Positions 5,358 to 12,914 of a DNA stretch of 12,914 bases are shown here, piece after piece. The DNA lies in contig CAYULJ010000041.1 in NCBI GenBank assembly GCA_964445715.1, positions 1-12,914 on the forward strand, in the 5' to 3' direction. Source of the DNA: CAYPYS01 sp964445715. Its GTDB lineage: Bacteria > Omnitrophota > Gorgyraeia > Gorgyraeales > Gorgyraeaceae. The stretch's first letter is position 1, and every line of letters starts with the position of its first letter. Below the pieces are notes generated by a model. It worked only from the letters and a program-made list of their open reading frames with translations. It was not told where the DNA came from and ran no database searches. A program made the translations under genes and the position numbers.

Positions 5358-5875
5358 CTTTTCATCCCTCCATATATGAGCTTGGCGGTAATAACACCTG
5401 ATATGAACAAGACTGCAAAGAATATCCAACTGGATATGGCAAGCTGAAGTGTCCCGCTAATTCCATGGCCGCTGGTGCAACCTCCGGCAAGTCGGGCCCC
5501 AAAAAGTAAGAGCAATCCGCCAAGAAAGCTCAAAATAAGACGTTTTATCTTACTTCCACCAAACCGCTTCTCCCATAGTTTAGGCACGACAACCTTTTTA
5601 AAGTCACCTGAAAATTTCGCGGAAAGAAATGCGCCTATGAAAATCCCCACGACCAACATCCACTGCCAGTCTATCTTAGGGGTCTTTTCCTGAAAATAGA
5701 GATTACTGGCCACATATTCAGGGGCAAAAACTTTTTCTATCATACCTGCTGTCCTGGAAAAAGCCGTGGAGACACCAAGAGGTTTATTCGCTGTATAAAA
5801 GGCAAACATACTTAGAACCCCTATCAATGTTCCTACAACATAAGGGTTCCACTTTTTCATTTTAAAAAATTTCAT
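5354..5875 (-). CDS. YeeE/YedE-family sulfur transporter half (GGCTSGHG type)
   Basis: A 173-residue membrane protein, the first half of the split YeeE/YedE pair. It has four to five hydrophobic segments and the hallmark ARLAGGCTSGHGISG (Cys133), which in thiosulfate importers lies in the conduction path. The N-terminus MKFFKMKKWNPYVVGTLIG fits a cytosolic start followed by the first helix. The ribosome site GGAGGTGG is nine bases before the ATG. It lies 53 bases after copA and is translationally coupled to the next half. In this position it may supply sulfur to rebuild Fe-S clusters or thiols damaged by copper, or feed the CysK/DUF39 operon to the left; this role is inferred. Confidence 0.88.
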   Translation of the reverse strand: MKFFKMKKWNPYVVGTLIGVLSMFAFYTANKPLGVSTAFSRTAGMIEKVFAPEYVASNLYFQEKTPKIDWQWMLVVGIFIGAFLSAKFSGDFKKVVVPKLWEKRFGGSKIKRLILSFLGGLLLLFGARLAGGCTSGHGISGTLQLAISSWIFFAVLFISGVITAKLIYGGMKR

Positions 5876-5886
5876 TTGTTACCACC

Positions 5887-5898
5887 TCCATATATGGA
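5887..5898. promoter_or_regulatory. 12-base palindrome over the ribosome site of the YeeE/YedE pair
   Basis: TCCATATATGGA is a perfect 12-base palindrome that overlaps the first bases of the GGAGGTGG ribosome site, just after a run of seven T on the transcribed strand. It might bind a regulator or hide the ribosome site in a short RNA stem. It is short and AT-rich, so chance is possible. Confidence 0.3.
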
Positions 5899-5928
5899 TA
5901 AAAAAAGTATTAGGTTCATTCTGTTTCT

Positions 5929-8355
5929 CTAAATATTCCTTTTATATCTTTTCATCAGCAAAGAATTACTCACAACCGAGACTGAGCTAAATGCCATTGC
6001 TGCTCCTGCGATCATAGGATTTAAGAGAAATCCCGTAAACGGGTACAGTATCCCTGCCGCAAGAGGTATCCCTGCTGTATTATAAAAGAACGCCCAGAAA
6101 AGATTCTGTTTGATTTTCTCCATAGCGTAGCGAGATAGATCCATAGCCATGACAACATCCCTCAGATCATCCTTTATTAAAACAATATCGCCCGACTCTA
6201 TAGCTACGTCTGTTCCTGTGCCAATGGCCAAACCAATATCTGCCTGAGTCAAAGCAGGCGCGTCATTTATCCCGTCGCCCACCATTGCTACTTTTAATCC
6301 TTCTTCCTGAAGTTTCTTGATCTCCTGAGCTTTATCTTTGGGAAGGACTTCGGCCAAAACCCTATCAATACCAACCTGCCTCGCTATAGCCTCTCCTGTC
6401 CGCTTATTATCTCCTGTAATCATAATAACCTGTTTACCCAACTTTTTAAGTTTAGCCACAGCCTCTTTAGAAAATTCTTTTAACGTATCTGCTACAGCCA
6501 CAACGCCAATCAGGCTCTTATTGCTGACAACAAGCATAGCTGTTTTGCCTTCATTTTCCAATCTTCCCAGGTCGCTCTCAACCTTTGAAATATCAATATT
6601 TTTATCTAGCATCAATCGCCTATTGCCTAACAGGACATCATCGCTTCCGACTTTGGCGCCAACGCCTTTTCCAGTGACTGACTCAAAGCCTTTCACATCC
6701 CGCAAATCAATATTCCTCTTTTTTGCTCCTTTAACAATCGCCTCTCCCAGCGGATGCTCAGAATTCTTCTCAACCGAAGCTGCCAGCGACAAAACCTCAT
6801 TCTCAGGCTTACCGTATACTATAACATCTGTCAACTCAGGCTCGCCTTTGGTCAAAGTACCTGTCTTATCAAATACCAATGCACTAATTTGATAGGCGAT
6901 TTGAAGAGACTCTGCGCTTTTAATCAATATCCCATTCTCAGCACCTATCCCAGTCCCCACCATAACAGCTGTAGGGGTCGCCAATCCCAAAGCGCAGGGA
7001 CACGCAATAATCAGTACAGCTATAAATATTGTCAGAGCAAAAAGAAATCCTTGGCCTGCAACTAACCAGACAATAAAAGCGAGGATTGCTATAAGAACTA
7101 CGACTGGAACAAAATAAGCTGAAATCTTGTCCGCAAGTTCCTGGATAGGCGCCTTTGAACCCTGGGCTTCTTCAACAAGCTTTACAATCTGCGCTAAAGC
7201 AGTATCTTTCCCGACCTTTGTAGCCTCAAATTTAAAACTCCCAGTCTTATTTATAGTTGCGCCTATTACTTGACTTTCTTTTGATTTTTCAACAGGGATA
7301 CTTTCACCTGTAATCATTGATTCATCAACGCTCGAATGCCCCTCAGTCACTATGCCATCTACTGGGATTTTCTGGCCTGGCTTGACAATAATGATATCTC
7401 CGACTATGACCTCTTCAACCGGAATCTCCTTCTCCTGGCCATCCCTAAAAACTAAAGCTAGTTTAGACTGAAGGCCCATAAGTTTCTTTATGGCTTCCGA
7501 GGTCTTGCCTTTAGCGACAGATTCGAGTAATTTACCTAATAAGATAAATGCGATAAGGAACCCTGCAATCTCATAATATAGGTTCTCCATTGTAAAAACC
7601 GTGCTGCCCAACCACATGGCTATTGACGCATAAAGACTGTAAATATAGGCTGCGCCTACGCCTAAGGCCACCAGCGTGTCCATATTGGCGCTTTTAGTCT
7701 TGATTACTGCCGTAATCCCCCTAGTGAAAAACTGGTATCCCGCAAACATAATAGGGGTTGTAAAAAGGAACTGTATAAGGGCCATGTGTTGTCTTATAAA
7801 CGGCGCCAATGGCAATTTCATGCCTGTAGCCATGGCAAAATACATAAGAGGGGCTGCCAATATAATTGAGACGGTGAATTTGATCTTCAGGCTTCTGATC
7901 TCTTTTTCTCTGGCCTTTTTTTCGGCATCGACCGTAGCCTCTTCTTCCTCAATAAGAGTATAACCAACTGCCTTAATTGTTTCCTTGATCTTCTCAACGC
8001 TAAGTATTGAACTATCGAATTGAATTTTTGCCCTTTGATTGACAAATAATTCTTTCTGTAGAATACCTTTAAGATTATTCAAGGCTCCTTCTACAGTACT
8101 TAGGCAATGAGGATTATCCATACCTATGACCTTAAGATTCAAGGTCGCCTTGCCCTTAGCATCTGTATCTTCTTTCTGTCTAATGGTTTTATTCTTGGCA
8201 GGAATATTTGTTAAATCTTCGGATCTATCTTTTCTGCTCCCCGAGAATTTATCCTGACAATTCTTGCTACAGAAAAAATAGCCCTTTCCATCCTTCTCTA
8301 TCTTTAGGGCCTTGCTTTCATCTACTTCCATCCCACAGACAGGATCCTTATGCAT
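5929..8355 (-). CDS. copA: Cu(I)-exporting P1B-type ATPase with N-terminal YHS domain
   Basis: An 808-residue inner-membrane ATPase that pumps Cu(I) out of the cytosol. Order: a YHS/TRASH domain (DPVCGMEV, FFCSKNC; Cys7, 29, 33); a degenerate HMA domain (about 70-138) with GMDNPHC, so only one of the two usual metal-binding cysteines remains; membrane helices with the ion-binding CPC (452-454); phosphorylation motif DKTGT (Asp496); the nucleotide-site SEHP (His534); GDGINDAPAL; and C-terminal helices with YN and MAFSSVSVVSNS, typical of the Cu/Ag (P1B-1) subgroup. The ATG at 8355 is favoured since GAGG is eight bases upstream; the ATG two codons earlier leaves only two bases. It follows the Met-rich gene by 41 bases and precedes the YeeE/YedE pair. 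Ag(I) would probably also be carried. Confidence 0.95.
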   Translation of the reverse strand: MHKDPVCGMEVDESKALKIEKDGKGYFFCSKNCQDKFSGSRKDRSEDLTNIPAKNKTIRQKEDTDAKGKATLNLKVIGMDNPHCLSTVEGALNNLKGILQKELFVNQRAKIQFDSSILSVEKIKETIKAVGYTLIEEEEATVDAEKKAREKEIRSLKIKFTVSIILAAPLMYFAMATGMKLPLAPFIRQHMALIQFLFTTPIMFAGYQFFTRGITAVIKTKSANMDTLVALGVGAAYIYSLYASIAMWLGSTVFTMENLYYEIAGFLIAFILLGKLLESVAKGKTSEAIKKLMGLQSKLALVFRDGQEKEIPVEEVIVGDIIIVKPGQKIPVDGIVTEGHSSVDESMITGESIPVEKSKESQVIGATINKTGSFKFEATKVGKDTALAQIVKLVEEAQGSKAPIQELADKISAYFVPVVVLIAILAFIVWLVAGQGFLFALTIFIAVLIIACPCALGLATPTAVMVGTGIGAENGILIKSAESLQIAYQISALVFDKTGTLTKGEPELTDVIVYGKPENEVLSLAASVEKNSEHPLGEAIVKGAKKRNIDLRDVKGFESVTGKGVGAKVGSDDVLLGNRRLMLDKNIDISKVESDLGRLENEGKTAMLVVSNKSLIGVVAVADTLKEFSKEAVAKLKKLGKQVIMITGDNKRTGEAIARQVGIDRVLAEVLPKDKAQEIKKLQEEGLKVAMVGDGINDAPALTQADIGLAIGTGTDVAIESGDIVLIKDDLRDVVMAMDLSRYAMEKIKQNLFWAFFYNTAGIPLAAGILYPFTGFLLNPMIAGAAMAFSSVSVVSNSLLMKRYKRNI

Positions 8356-8396
8356 ATACATTTCCTCTATTACTTAAAATAAACTTGTCGTATTAA

Positions 8397-8651
8397 TCAA
8401 TGATGGCTTACATGACCTGACGCTTTTTCTGACGTGTCTGGCCTCATGGATTCCTTCATGGAATCCTTCTCCATGCCACCTTTTTCTATCATCTTCTTAG
8501 CGACTATTTCTTTTCCCATCATTTTCTTCATCATCATACGATGCATTGACTTCATGGGATCCTTTGCTTCCCCAGTCTCTTCTCCGAAAGATATGCCTGA
8601 TGCAGCCATAAAAAATACAACAAGCATAACCGAACATATTACCTTGCGCAT
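8397..8651 (-). CDS. Small secreted Met/His-rich protein, probable periplasmic copper binder
   Basis: An 84-residue product. MRKVICSVMLVVFFMAASGISFGEE is a clear signal peptide with likely cleavage near SFG/EE. The mature part of about 60 residues holds about 11 methionines (including RMMMKKMM), many lysines, and a His-rich end (GHVSHH); it has no cysteine. Met clusters bind Cu(I)/Ag(I), as in the periplasmic domains of copper transporters and CusF-like chaperones, but there is no CusF beta-barrel fold visible and I do not recognise a family. The ATG at 8651 has AAGGAG eight bases upstream; an earlier in-frame GTG is less likely. Placed between the Cus pump genes and copA, it could hand copper from CopA to CusBA. 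The function is inferred from composition and place. Confidence 0.78.
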   Translation of the reverse strand: MRKVICSVMLVVFFMAASGISFGEETGEAKDPMKSMHRMMMKKMMGKEIVAKKMIEKGGMEKDSMKESMRPDTSEKASGHVSHH

Positions 8652-8711
8652 CTTACGCGCTCCTTTCTTTTTAAAAGACACTTGTTGGCTCTAAAGCGCA
8701 ACGTCTCCGCT

Positions 8712-9446
8712 CTATTCACCTTGCGCGACCTTGATCATCATCTTTGCACCCATATCATGGCAGGATATCACCTCATTGGCTCCTGCTTTTTTCAACTTGG
8801 CCACGTTGGTTATATCTTCTATTTTACAGATGACATTTATGGATGGATTCAGCATCTTGGCGGTCAAAGTCACAAAGACATTCGACGAATCATCTAATGA
8901 GGTGAGGACAAATTTAGCTGTCTTGATGCCAGCCCTTTCCAGGACATCTTCCTTGCGCGCGTCTCCTTCGACTACAGGGAGGCTGGACCAAACCATCTCT
9001 TTCACCCTTGAAGCATCGCTCTCTATTATCACAAATTGCGCGTTCTTTTGTCGCAAGCCCTTCACAAGAGGCTTGCCGATCTTGCCATACCCACAAATAA
9101 TAAAATGATTCTTCTTATTGGCTATTCCCTTAGGCACTTTTAACACCTCCTGTATTTTACTCCTTATAATGGCCTCAAAGACAGTCTGAATGCTGGCCAG
9201 GGCCGCGCCCACTCCTAACAGAATGACTGCGATGTCCAGTATCTTTCCTGCAGGCGTCTGGGGAGTAATGTTTCCATAGCCTATCGTCGTTACAGTGACT
9301 AATGTAAAGAAAAATGAATCCAGTAACGTGGTGACCTTTTCCTCAAGCAGCCAGAAGCCAATCGTCCCGGACGCAACAACAAAGAAGAGGATTGCCACGC
9401 TGAACTTCAACCGTAATAATATCTTGCGGTCTTCTATGTCCATCAT
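8712..9446 (-). CDS. Two-helix potassium channel with RCK-N (TrkA-N) domain
   Basis: A 244-residue channel subunit: a first helix (about 15-34), pore helix, selectivity filter TTIGYGN (Gly-Tyr-Gly at 56-58), a second helix (about 70-94), then a cytosolic Rossmann RCK-N domain starting FIICGYGKIGK (GxGxxG 120-125) with the acidic IIESD at the second strand. It lacks a C-terminal RCK-C domain, so it is the short form of this family (Kch/MthK-like). Channels of this kind form tetramers and pass K+. It starts 21 bases after the cusA stop and precedes the Met-rich protein gene; its ribosome site is weak (AGGCGAAAGACAG before the ATG), so it may depend on coupling. Why a K+ channel sits in a copper operon is unknown; charge balance during Cu(I) stress is one possibility. 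Confidence 0.93.
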   Translation of the reverse strand: MMDIEDRKILLRLKFSVAILFFVVASGTIGFWLLEEKVTTLLDSFFFTLVTVTTIGYGNITPQTPAGKILDIAVILLGVGAALASIQTVFEAIIRSKIQEVLKVPKGIANKKNHFIICGYGKIGKPLVKGLRQKNAQFVIIESDASRVKEMVWSSLPVVEGDARKEDVLERAGIKTAKFVLTSLDDSSNVFVTLTAKMLNPSINVICKIEDITNVAKLKKAGANEVISCHDMGAKMMIKVAQGE

Positions 9447-9467
9447 CTGTCTTTCGCCTGTCTTTTT

Positions 9468-12400
9468 TTATTTTTTCTTAAGCTGTTTTTCCTTTATCCA
9501 GCAATATAAAACCGGAACCAAGATCAGGTTGGATAAAGTCGCAGTGACCAGGCCGCCCACTGTGGGAGAGGCCATGGGTTTCATGATCTCAGAGCCTGTG
9601 CCTGTTGAAAGCATTACCGGGATCAACGCTATAATCGTCGTGGTCGTGGTCATCATGGCTGGCCTTACCCTTAAAAGTCCTCCCTCGATAACAGTCTGAC
9701 GAATATCTTTTATGGTCTTCGGCACCTTTTTCCTGAACAGATCGTCCAATGTCGATAAGAGTACTACGGCATTATCGGTTGCAACGCCAAAGAGGGCTAT
9801 AAATCCCACCCACACAGCAGTGGAAAATTTAAAACCTAAAATGAATAATAAAATAATGCCGCCCATGAGAGAGACGGGTATGCCTGTGGATAGGATGATC
9901 AAGCTGCTGAAATTCTTAAACGCCATGTAAAGCAATATCAATATTACGCACAGCGCTATGATAAGGGAAGGAATAAGTTTCTTCCTAGACTCCATCTCTG
10001 ATTCGAACTGTCCTGACCAGGAAATAAAATATCCCGGAGGCAGCTTTAATTCTCCGCTATCTATCTTTTCTTTGACTTTTTTCTGCGCCTCATTTACAAA
10101 ATCTATAAGACCGATCTCATCCTGATTGACATTCACAAAGACCCTTGCGTAAGTCTGGGTATCCTCTGAATTGATGACTGCCGGACCAGGCACTTTTTTT
10201 AAAGTCGCGACCTGGGTTAAAGGTATATGCTCACCACCTGGGGTTGGAACAAAAATCCTGTTTAATGCCTCTGGACTATCTCTCAATTCCCTCAAGTATC
10301 TCACCCTTACAGGATACCTCTCTCTTCCTTCAACTGTGGTAGTCAGATTCATGCCGCCTATCGCTGTCATGATAATATGCTGTATGTCCCCGACCTTTAC
10401 CCCGTATCTCGCCACTTCTTTTCTATCTATCTCTATTTCAAAATAAGGCCTGTTTGAGGTGCGTTCTGCATACGGGCTCACTGCGCCCTTTACCTTACTT
10501 ACTATATCTTCTATCTTGACCGCGATCTCGACTATTTTTCCTAGATCAGTTCCAAAGACCTTGATGCCAACGGGTGTCTGTATTCCTGTAGCCAGCATAT
10601 CGATCCTGTTTCTTATTGGCTGTGTCATTATCGGGCTCACCCCGGGCATCCTAGTCTTTTCCTGGATCTCCTGGATAAGTTTTTCCCTGGTCATACCCTT
10701 GCGCCAGAACTTTTTATCCTTAAGGTGTATGATGCTCTCTATCATAACCACAGGTGCAGGATCAGTCGCGGTTTCTGCGCGGCCAAGCTTACCCACCACC
10801 CATTCAACTTCTGGAAATTCATTCTTTATAATAATGTCCTGCTTTCTCATAACGTCCATTACCTGGGTTAAAGATGCCCCTGGCAAAAAGACAGGCATAA
10901 ACAAGAGATCTCCTTCATTCAGGGGAGGCATAAATTCCTGGTTCATCAAAGACCCACACACTAAACCTATCACTATGACAGCGACGGAGATCAGAATCAC
11001 TATCACCTTGTGCTCAAGCGACCATCGGATAATGGGGTTATACCTTTTATACAAAGCCTGGGCTGTCCTGTTTTCTTCAACAGGCCGCAATCTTCCTCTT
11101 AAAAGATAATAGCAAAGTGTTGGTAGAAGCATCAAAGCGATCACAGCAGCAGCACCCATGGCAAATGTCTTTGTAAATGCAAGCGGCCTGAAAAGCTTTC
11201 CTGCCTGACCTGTCAGAACAAAAACAGGGATAAATCCTATGATAGTCGTAAGAAGGGCAAATAGCACTGGCTTTCCAACTTCTTGTGCTCCAGATATGCA
11301 GACATTCAGCCTCTCACCCGGAGCAAGGTGCTCCACACCCAATTCTTTGAGCCTCGTAGCCAATCTTCGATAGATATTCTCGACCAGCACGCAACCAGAA
11401 TCCACCATGACGCCTATGGCTATTGCAATACCACCCAAAGACATAATATTGGAGTCTACGCCAATCCTGCGCATTAGTATAAAGGAAATGAGTACGCCTA
11501 TTGGCAACACCATGGATACAACAATACTGCCCCAGAAATGTAAGAGAAAGGCAAGTATCACAAAGATTGTAATTATAATCTCTTGAGTCAAGGCGCTTCT
11601 TAATGTATTTACAGCGCGTAGTATTAAACCTGTCCTGTCATAAAAAGGGATTATCTTTACACCAGGTGGAAGCCCCACTGATAATTCTTCTATCTTTTCC
11701 TTAATGCGCTCTATAACCTTAAGCGGATTTTCTCCATACCTCATAAGGATAACGCCGCCAGTTACTTCTCTGCCTTCTTTATCCAATGCACCTCTTCGAA
11801 ATTCAGGACCCAAAGTCACTGTTGCAATATTCTTTACATATATAGGTGTGCCTTCTTTAACACCTACGACGATATTCTCTATGTCAGAAATCTTTTTTAT
11901 GAAACCAAGTCCACGAACAATAAATTCTGCACCAGCTTCTTCAAATACCTTGGCGCCTACATCTATATTAGATTTCTGGACAGAGCTTATCACTTCATGA
12001 ATTTTAATATCGTGCGCAAGAAGCTTATTAGGGTCTATATCTATCTGATACTGTTTTACATATCCGCCAACAGATGCAACTTCTGATACGCCTTCAACAG
12101 CAGTTAACTGGTAACGAATATACCAATCTTGAATTGTCCGAAGCTCTGCCAGATCATACCCTTTCCCTTCTACTGTATACCAGAAAATCTGACCCAAAGC
12201 AGTTGCATCTGGCCCTAAAGTAACACTTGCATCACCAGGAATATCTTTCTTTGCAAAATCCAATCTCTCTAATACTCTTGTCCTCGCCCAGTAGAAATCT
12301 GTCCCTTCCTGGAAGATCATATTTACAAGGCCAAAACCAAAGGCAGAGGTAGAGCGTACTACTTTTACTTTGGGCGTACCCATAAGACCTGTTGTCAATG

Positions 12401-12602
12401 GATATATGACCTGATCCTCTACGTCTCTTGGGCTTCTACCGGGCCAATCAGCATAGACTATAACTTGAAGCTCTCCTATATCTGGAATGGCATCTATGGG
12501 CGTCTCCTTCATCGAAGAGAAACCCCAGACAATTAAAAGTGCAAACGTCGCTATAACCAGAAAGCGATTTTTAAGACATCCTTCTATAATTTTATTTATC
12601 AC
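9468..12602 (-). CDS. cusA: Cu(I)/Ag(I) RND efflux pump (CusA type)
   Basis: A 1044-residue inner-membrane transporter of the heavy-metal RND family, full length for CusA/CzcA. The N-terminus has ETPIDAIPDIG and YADWPGRSPRDVEDQVIYPL. Twelve membrane helices are in two sets, and helix 4 carries GIAIAIGVMVDSGCVLVEN with proton-relay Asp401. All three metal-binding methionines of E. coli CusA are matched: Met569 (FMPVFLPG), Met620 (VVMIES) and Met669 (NRIDMLATGI). They are spaced 51 and 49 residues apart, which points to Cu/Ag rather than Co/Zn/Cd. The start is GTG at 12602 with AAAGGAG six bases upstream. It follows the cusB-like adaptor gene by 15 bases. The pump would move copper from the periplasm, or from CopA and chaperones, through an outer-membrane channel not in this window. 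Confidence 0.96.
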   Translation of the reverse strand: MINKIIEGCLKNRFLVIATFALLIVWGFSSMKETPIDAIPDIGELQVIVYADWPGRSPRDVEDQVIYPLTTGLMGTPKVKVVRSTSAFGFGLVNMIFQEGTDFYWARTRVLERLDFAKKDIPGDASVTLGPDATALGQIFWYTVEGKGYDLAELRTIQDWYIRYQLTAVEGVSEVASVGGYVKQYQIDIDPNKLLAHDIKIHEVISSVQKSNIDVGAKVFEEAGAEFIVRGLGFIKKISDIENIVVGVKEGTPIYVKNIATVTLGPEFRRGALDKEGREVTGGVILMRYGENPLKVIERIKEKIEELSVGLPPGVKIIPFYDRTGLILRAVNTLRSALTQEIIITIFVILAFLLHFWGSIVVSMVLPIGVLISFILMRRIGVDSNIMSLGGIAIAIGVMVDSGCVLVENIYRRLATRLKELGVEHLAPGERLNVCISGAQEVGKPVLFALLTTIIGFIPVFVLTGQAGKLFRPLAFTKTFAMGAAAVIALMLLPTLCYYLLRGRLRPVEENRTAQALYKRYNPIIRWSLEHKVIVILISVAVIVIGLVCGSLMNQEFMPPLNEGDLLFMPVFLPGASLTQVMDVMRKQDIIIKNEFPEVEWVVGKLGRAETATDPAPVVMIESIIHLKDKKFWRKGMTREKLIQEIQEKTRMPGVSPIMTQPIRNRIDMLATGIQTPVGIKVFGTDLGKIVEIAVKIEDIVSKVKGAVSPYAERTSNRPYFEIEIDRKEVARYGVKVGDIQHIIMTAIGGMNLTTTVEGRERYPVRVRYLRELRDSPEALNRIFVPTPGGEHIPLTQVATLKKVPGPAVINSEDTQTYARVFVNVNQDEIGLIDFVNEAQKKVKEKIDSGELKLPPGYFISWSGQFESEMESRKKLIPSLIIALCVILILLYMAFKNFSSLIILSTGIPVSLMGGIILLFILGFKFSTAVWVGFIALFGVATDNAVVLLSTLDDLFRKKVPKTIKDIRQTVIEGGLLRVRPAMMTTTTTIIALIPVMLSTGTGSEIMKPMASPTVGGLVTATLSNLILVPVLYCWIKEKQLKKK

Positions 12603-12617
12603 AATCTACTCCTTTAA

Positions 12618-12914
12618 TTAATGCTGGTGTCCAGCAGAGCCTTTCTTTTCTTCGATACCAACAGCACCACCATACGCCGATGCTGCAACGCCTGAGATTT
12701 GGCTCTGTGAGTCTATCAGAAAATTTGCCTTTGTCACAACCTCTTCGCCCTCTCTCAGTCCTTTCAGAACAGGATAGAATTTGGATTCCTGCTCATTAAT
12801 AACACCAGTGGATTCTGGTCCGATTTCAATAATTCTACCTTCATATTCCTGATTTCCTTCATCAATCCATACAATCTTGCGCACGCCTGTATCCAAGACT
12901 GCATCTTTAGGTAT
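12618..12914 (-). CDS. cusB: C-terminal part of a CusB-type membrane fusion adaptor (cut by window edge)
   Basis: The last 98 codons of a gene that continues beyond the right edge. The frame runs IPKDAVLDTGVRKIVWID, then EYEGRIIEIGPES, VLKGLREGEEVV and TKANFLIDSQSQISG. These correspond to the membrane-proximal domain of CusB/CzcB adaptors ('P..AV.DTG.R..V', 'GL..GE.VV....FLIDSE'). The tail ends in GHQH, which may add a metal ligand. Adaptors link the RND pump to the outer-membrane channel in the periplasm, and CusB also takes Cu(I) from chaperones through N-terminal methionines that are not visible here. The stop lies 15 bases before the cusA GTG, so the two are surely one operon. Confidence 0.92.
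   Translation of the reverse strand: MPKDAVLDTGVRKIVWIDEGNQEYEGRIIEIGPESTGVINEQESKFYPVLKGLREGEEVVTKANFLIDSQSQISGVAASAYGGAVGIEEKKGSAGHQH

Noticed and set aside
6338..6892. Plus-strand open frame of about 184 codons
   Set aside because: It is antisense to copA across the DKTGT and nucleotide-binding region; its Ser/Leu/Pro-rich composition is typical of a shadow frame.
10459..11109. Plus-strand open frame of about 216 codons
   Set aside because: It lies wholly antisense to cusA, whose family motifs are intact; the translation is low in charged residues and matches no family I know.

Overview
The window comes from a bacterium with a two-membrane envelope: it carries a CusBA-type RND efflux system, several lipoprotein signals and strong Shine-Dalgarno sites. 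By eye the base composition is moderately AT-leaning. O-acetylserine sulfhydrylase next to a DUF39 homocysteine-forming protein, an Rrf2 regulator and two YeeE/YedE sulfur importers suggests a sulfide-using, probably anaerobic organism. An uncultured lineage such as Omnitrophota would fit, but this is a weak inference and no marker gene here proves it. Every supported gene lies on the minus strand, so the window is transcribed from right to left.

Right part (12914 to 4515): a copper-handling cluster. In transcription order it holds the end of a CusB-like adaptor (cut by the window edge), a full CusA-type Cu(I)/Ag(I) RND pump, a two-helix K+ channel with an RCK-N domain, a small secreted Met/His-rich protein, a CopA P1B-type ATPase with an N-terminal YHS domain, two translationally coupled YeeE/YedE halves, and a small zinc-ribbon lipoprotein. 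Gaps are short and no clear terminator is visible, so much of it may be one transcript.

Middle (4514 to 2940): a short intergenic region, then a lipoprotein that joins a YHS metal-binding domain to a cupredoxin with a complete CuA ligand set. It overlaps by ATGA a membrane protein of the NQR2/RnfD/RnfE family. The two may form a periplasm-facing electron-transfer or copper-redox module. The signal peptide of the lipoprotein appears to be split by an in-frame, hairpin-rich insertion of about 162 bases. This is the most striking feature of the window.

Left part (2931 to 148): a sulfur-assimilation operon with a near-consensus sigma70 promoter overlapped by a dyad, then an Rrf2 regulator with three cysteines, cysteine synthase, and a DUF39 protein (homocysteine formation from aspartate semialdehyde). 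Two long hairpins with different arms but a nearly identical core follow cysK and the DUF39 gene. The first 147 bases hold no intact gene.

As a whole, the window joins copper export and periplasmic copper binding to sulfur import and sulfur-amino-acid synthesis. This pairing makes sense because Cu(I) attacks Fe-S clusters and thiols, but the functional link is inferred from gene order.
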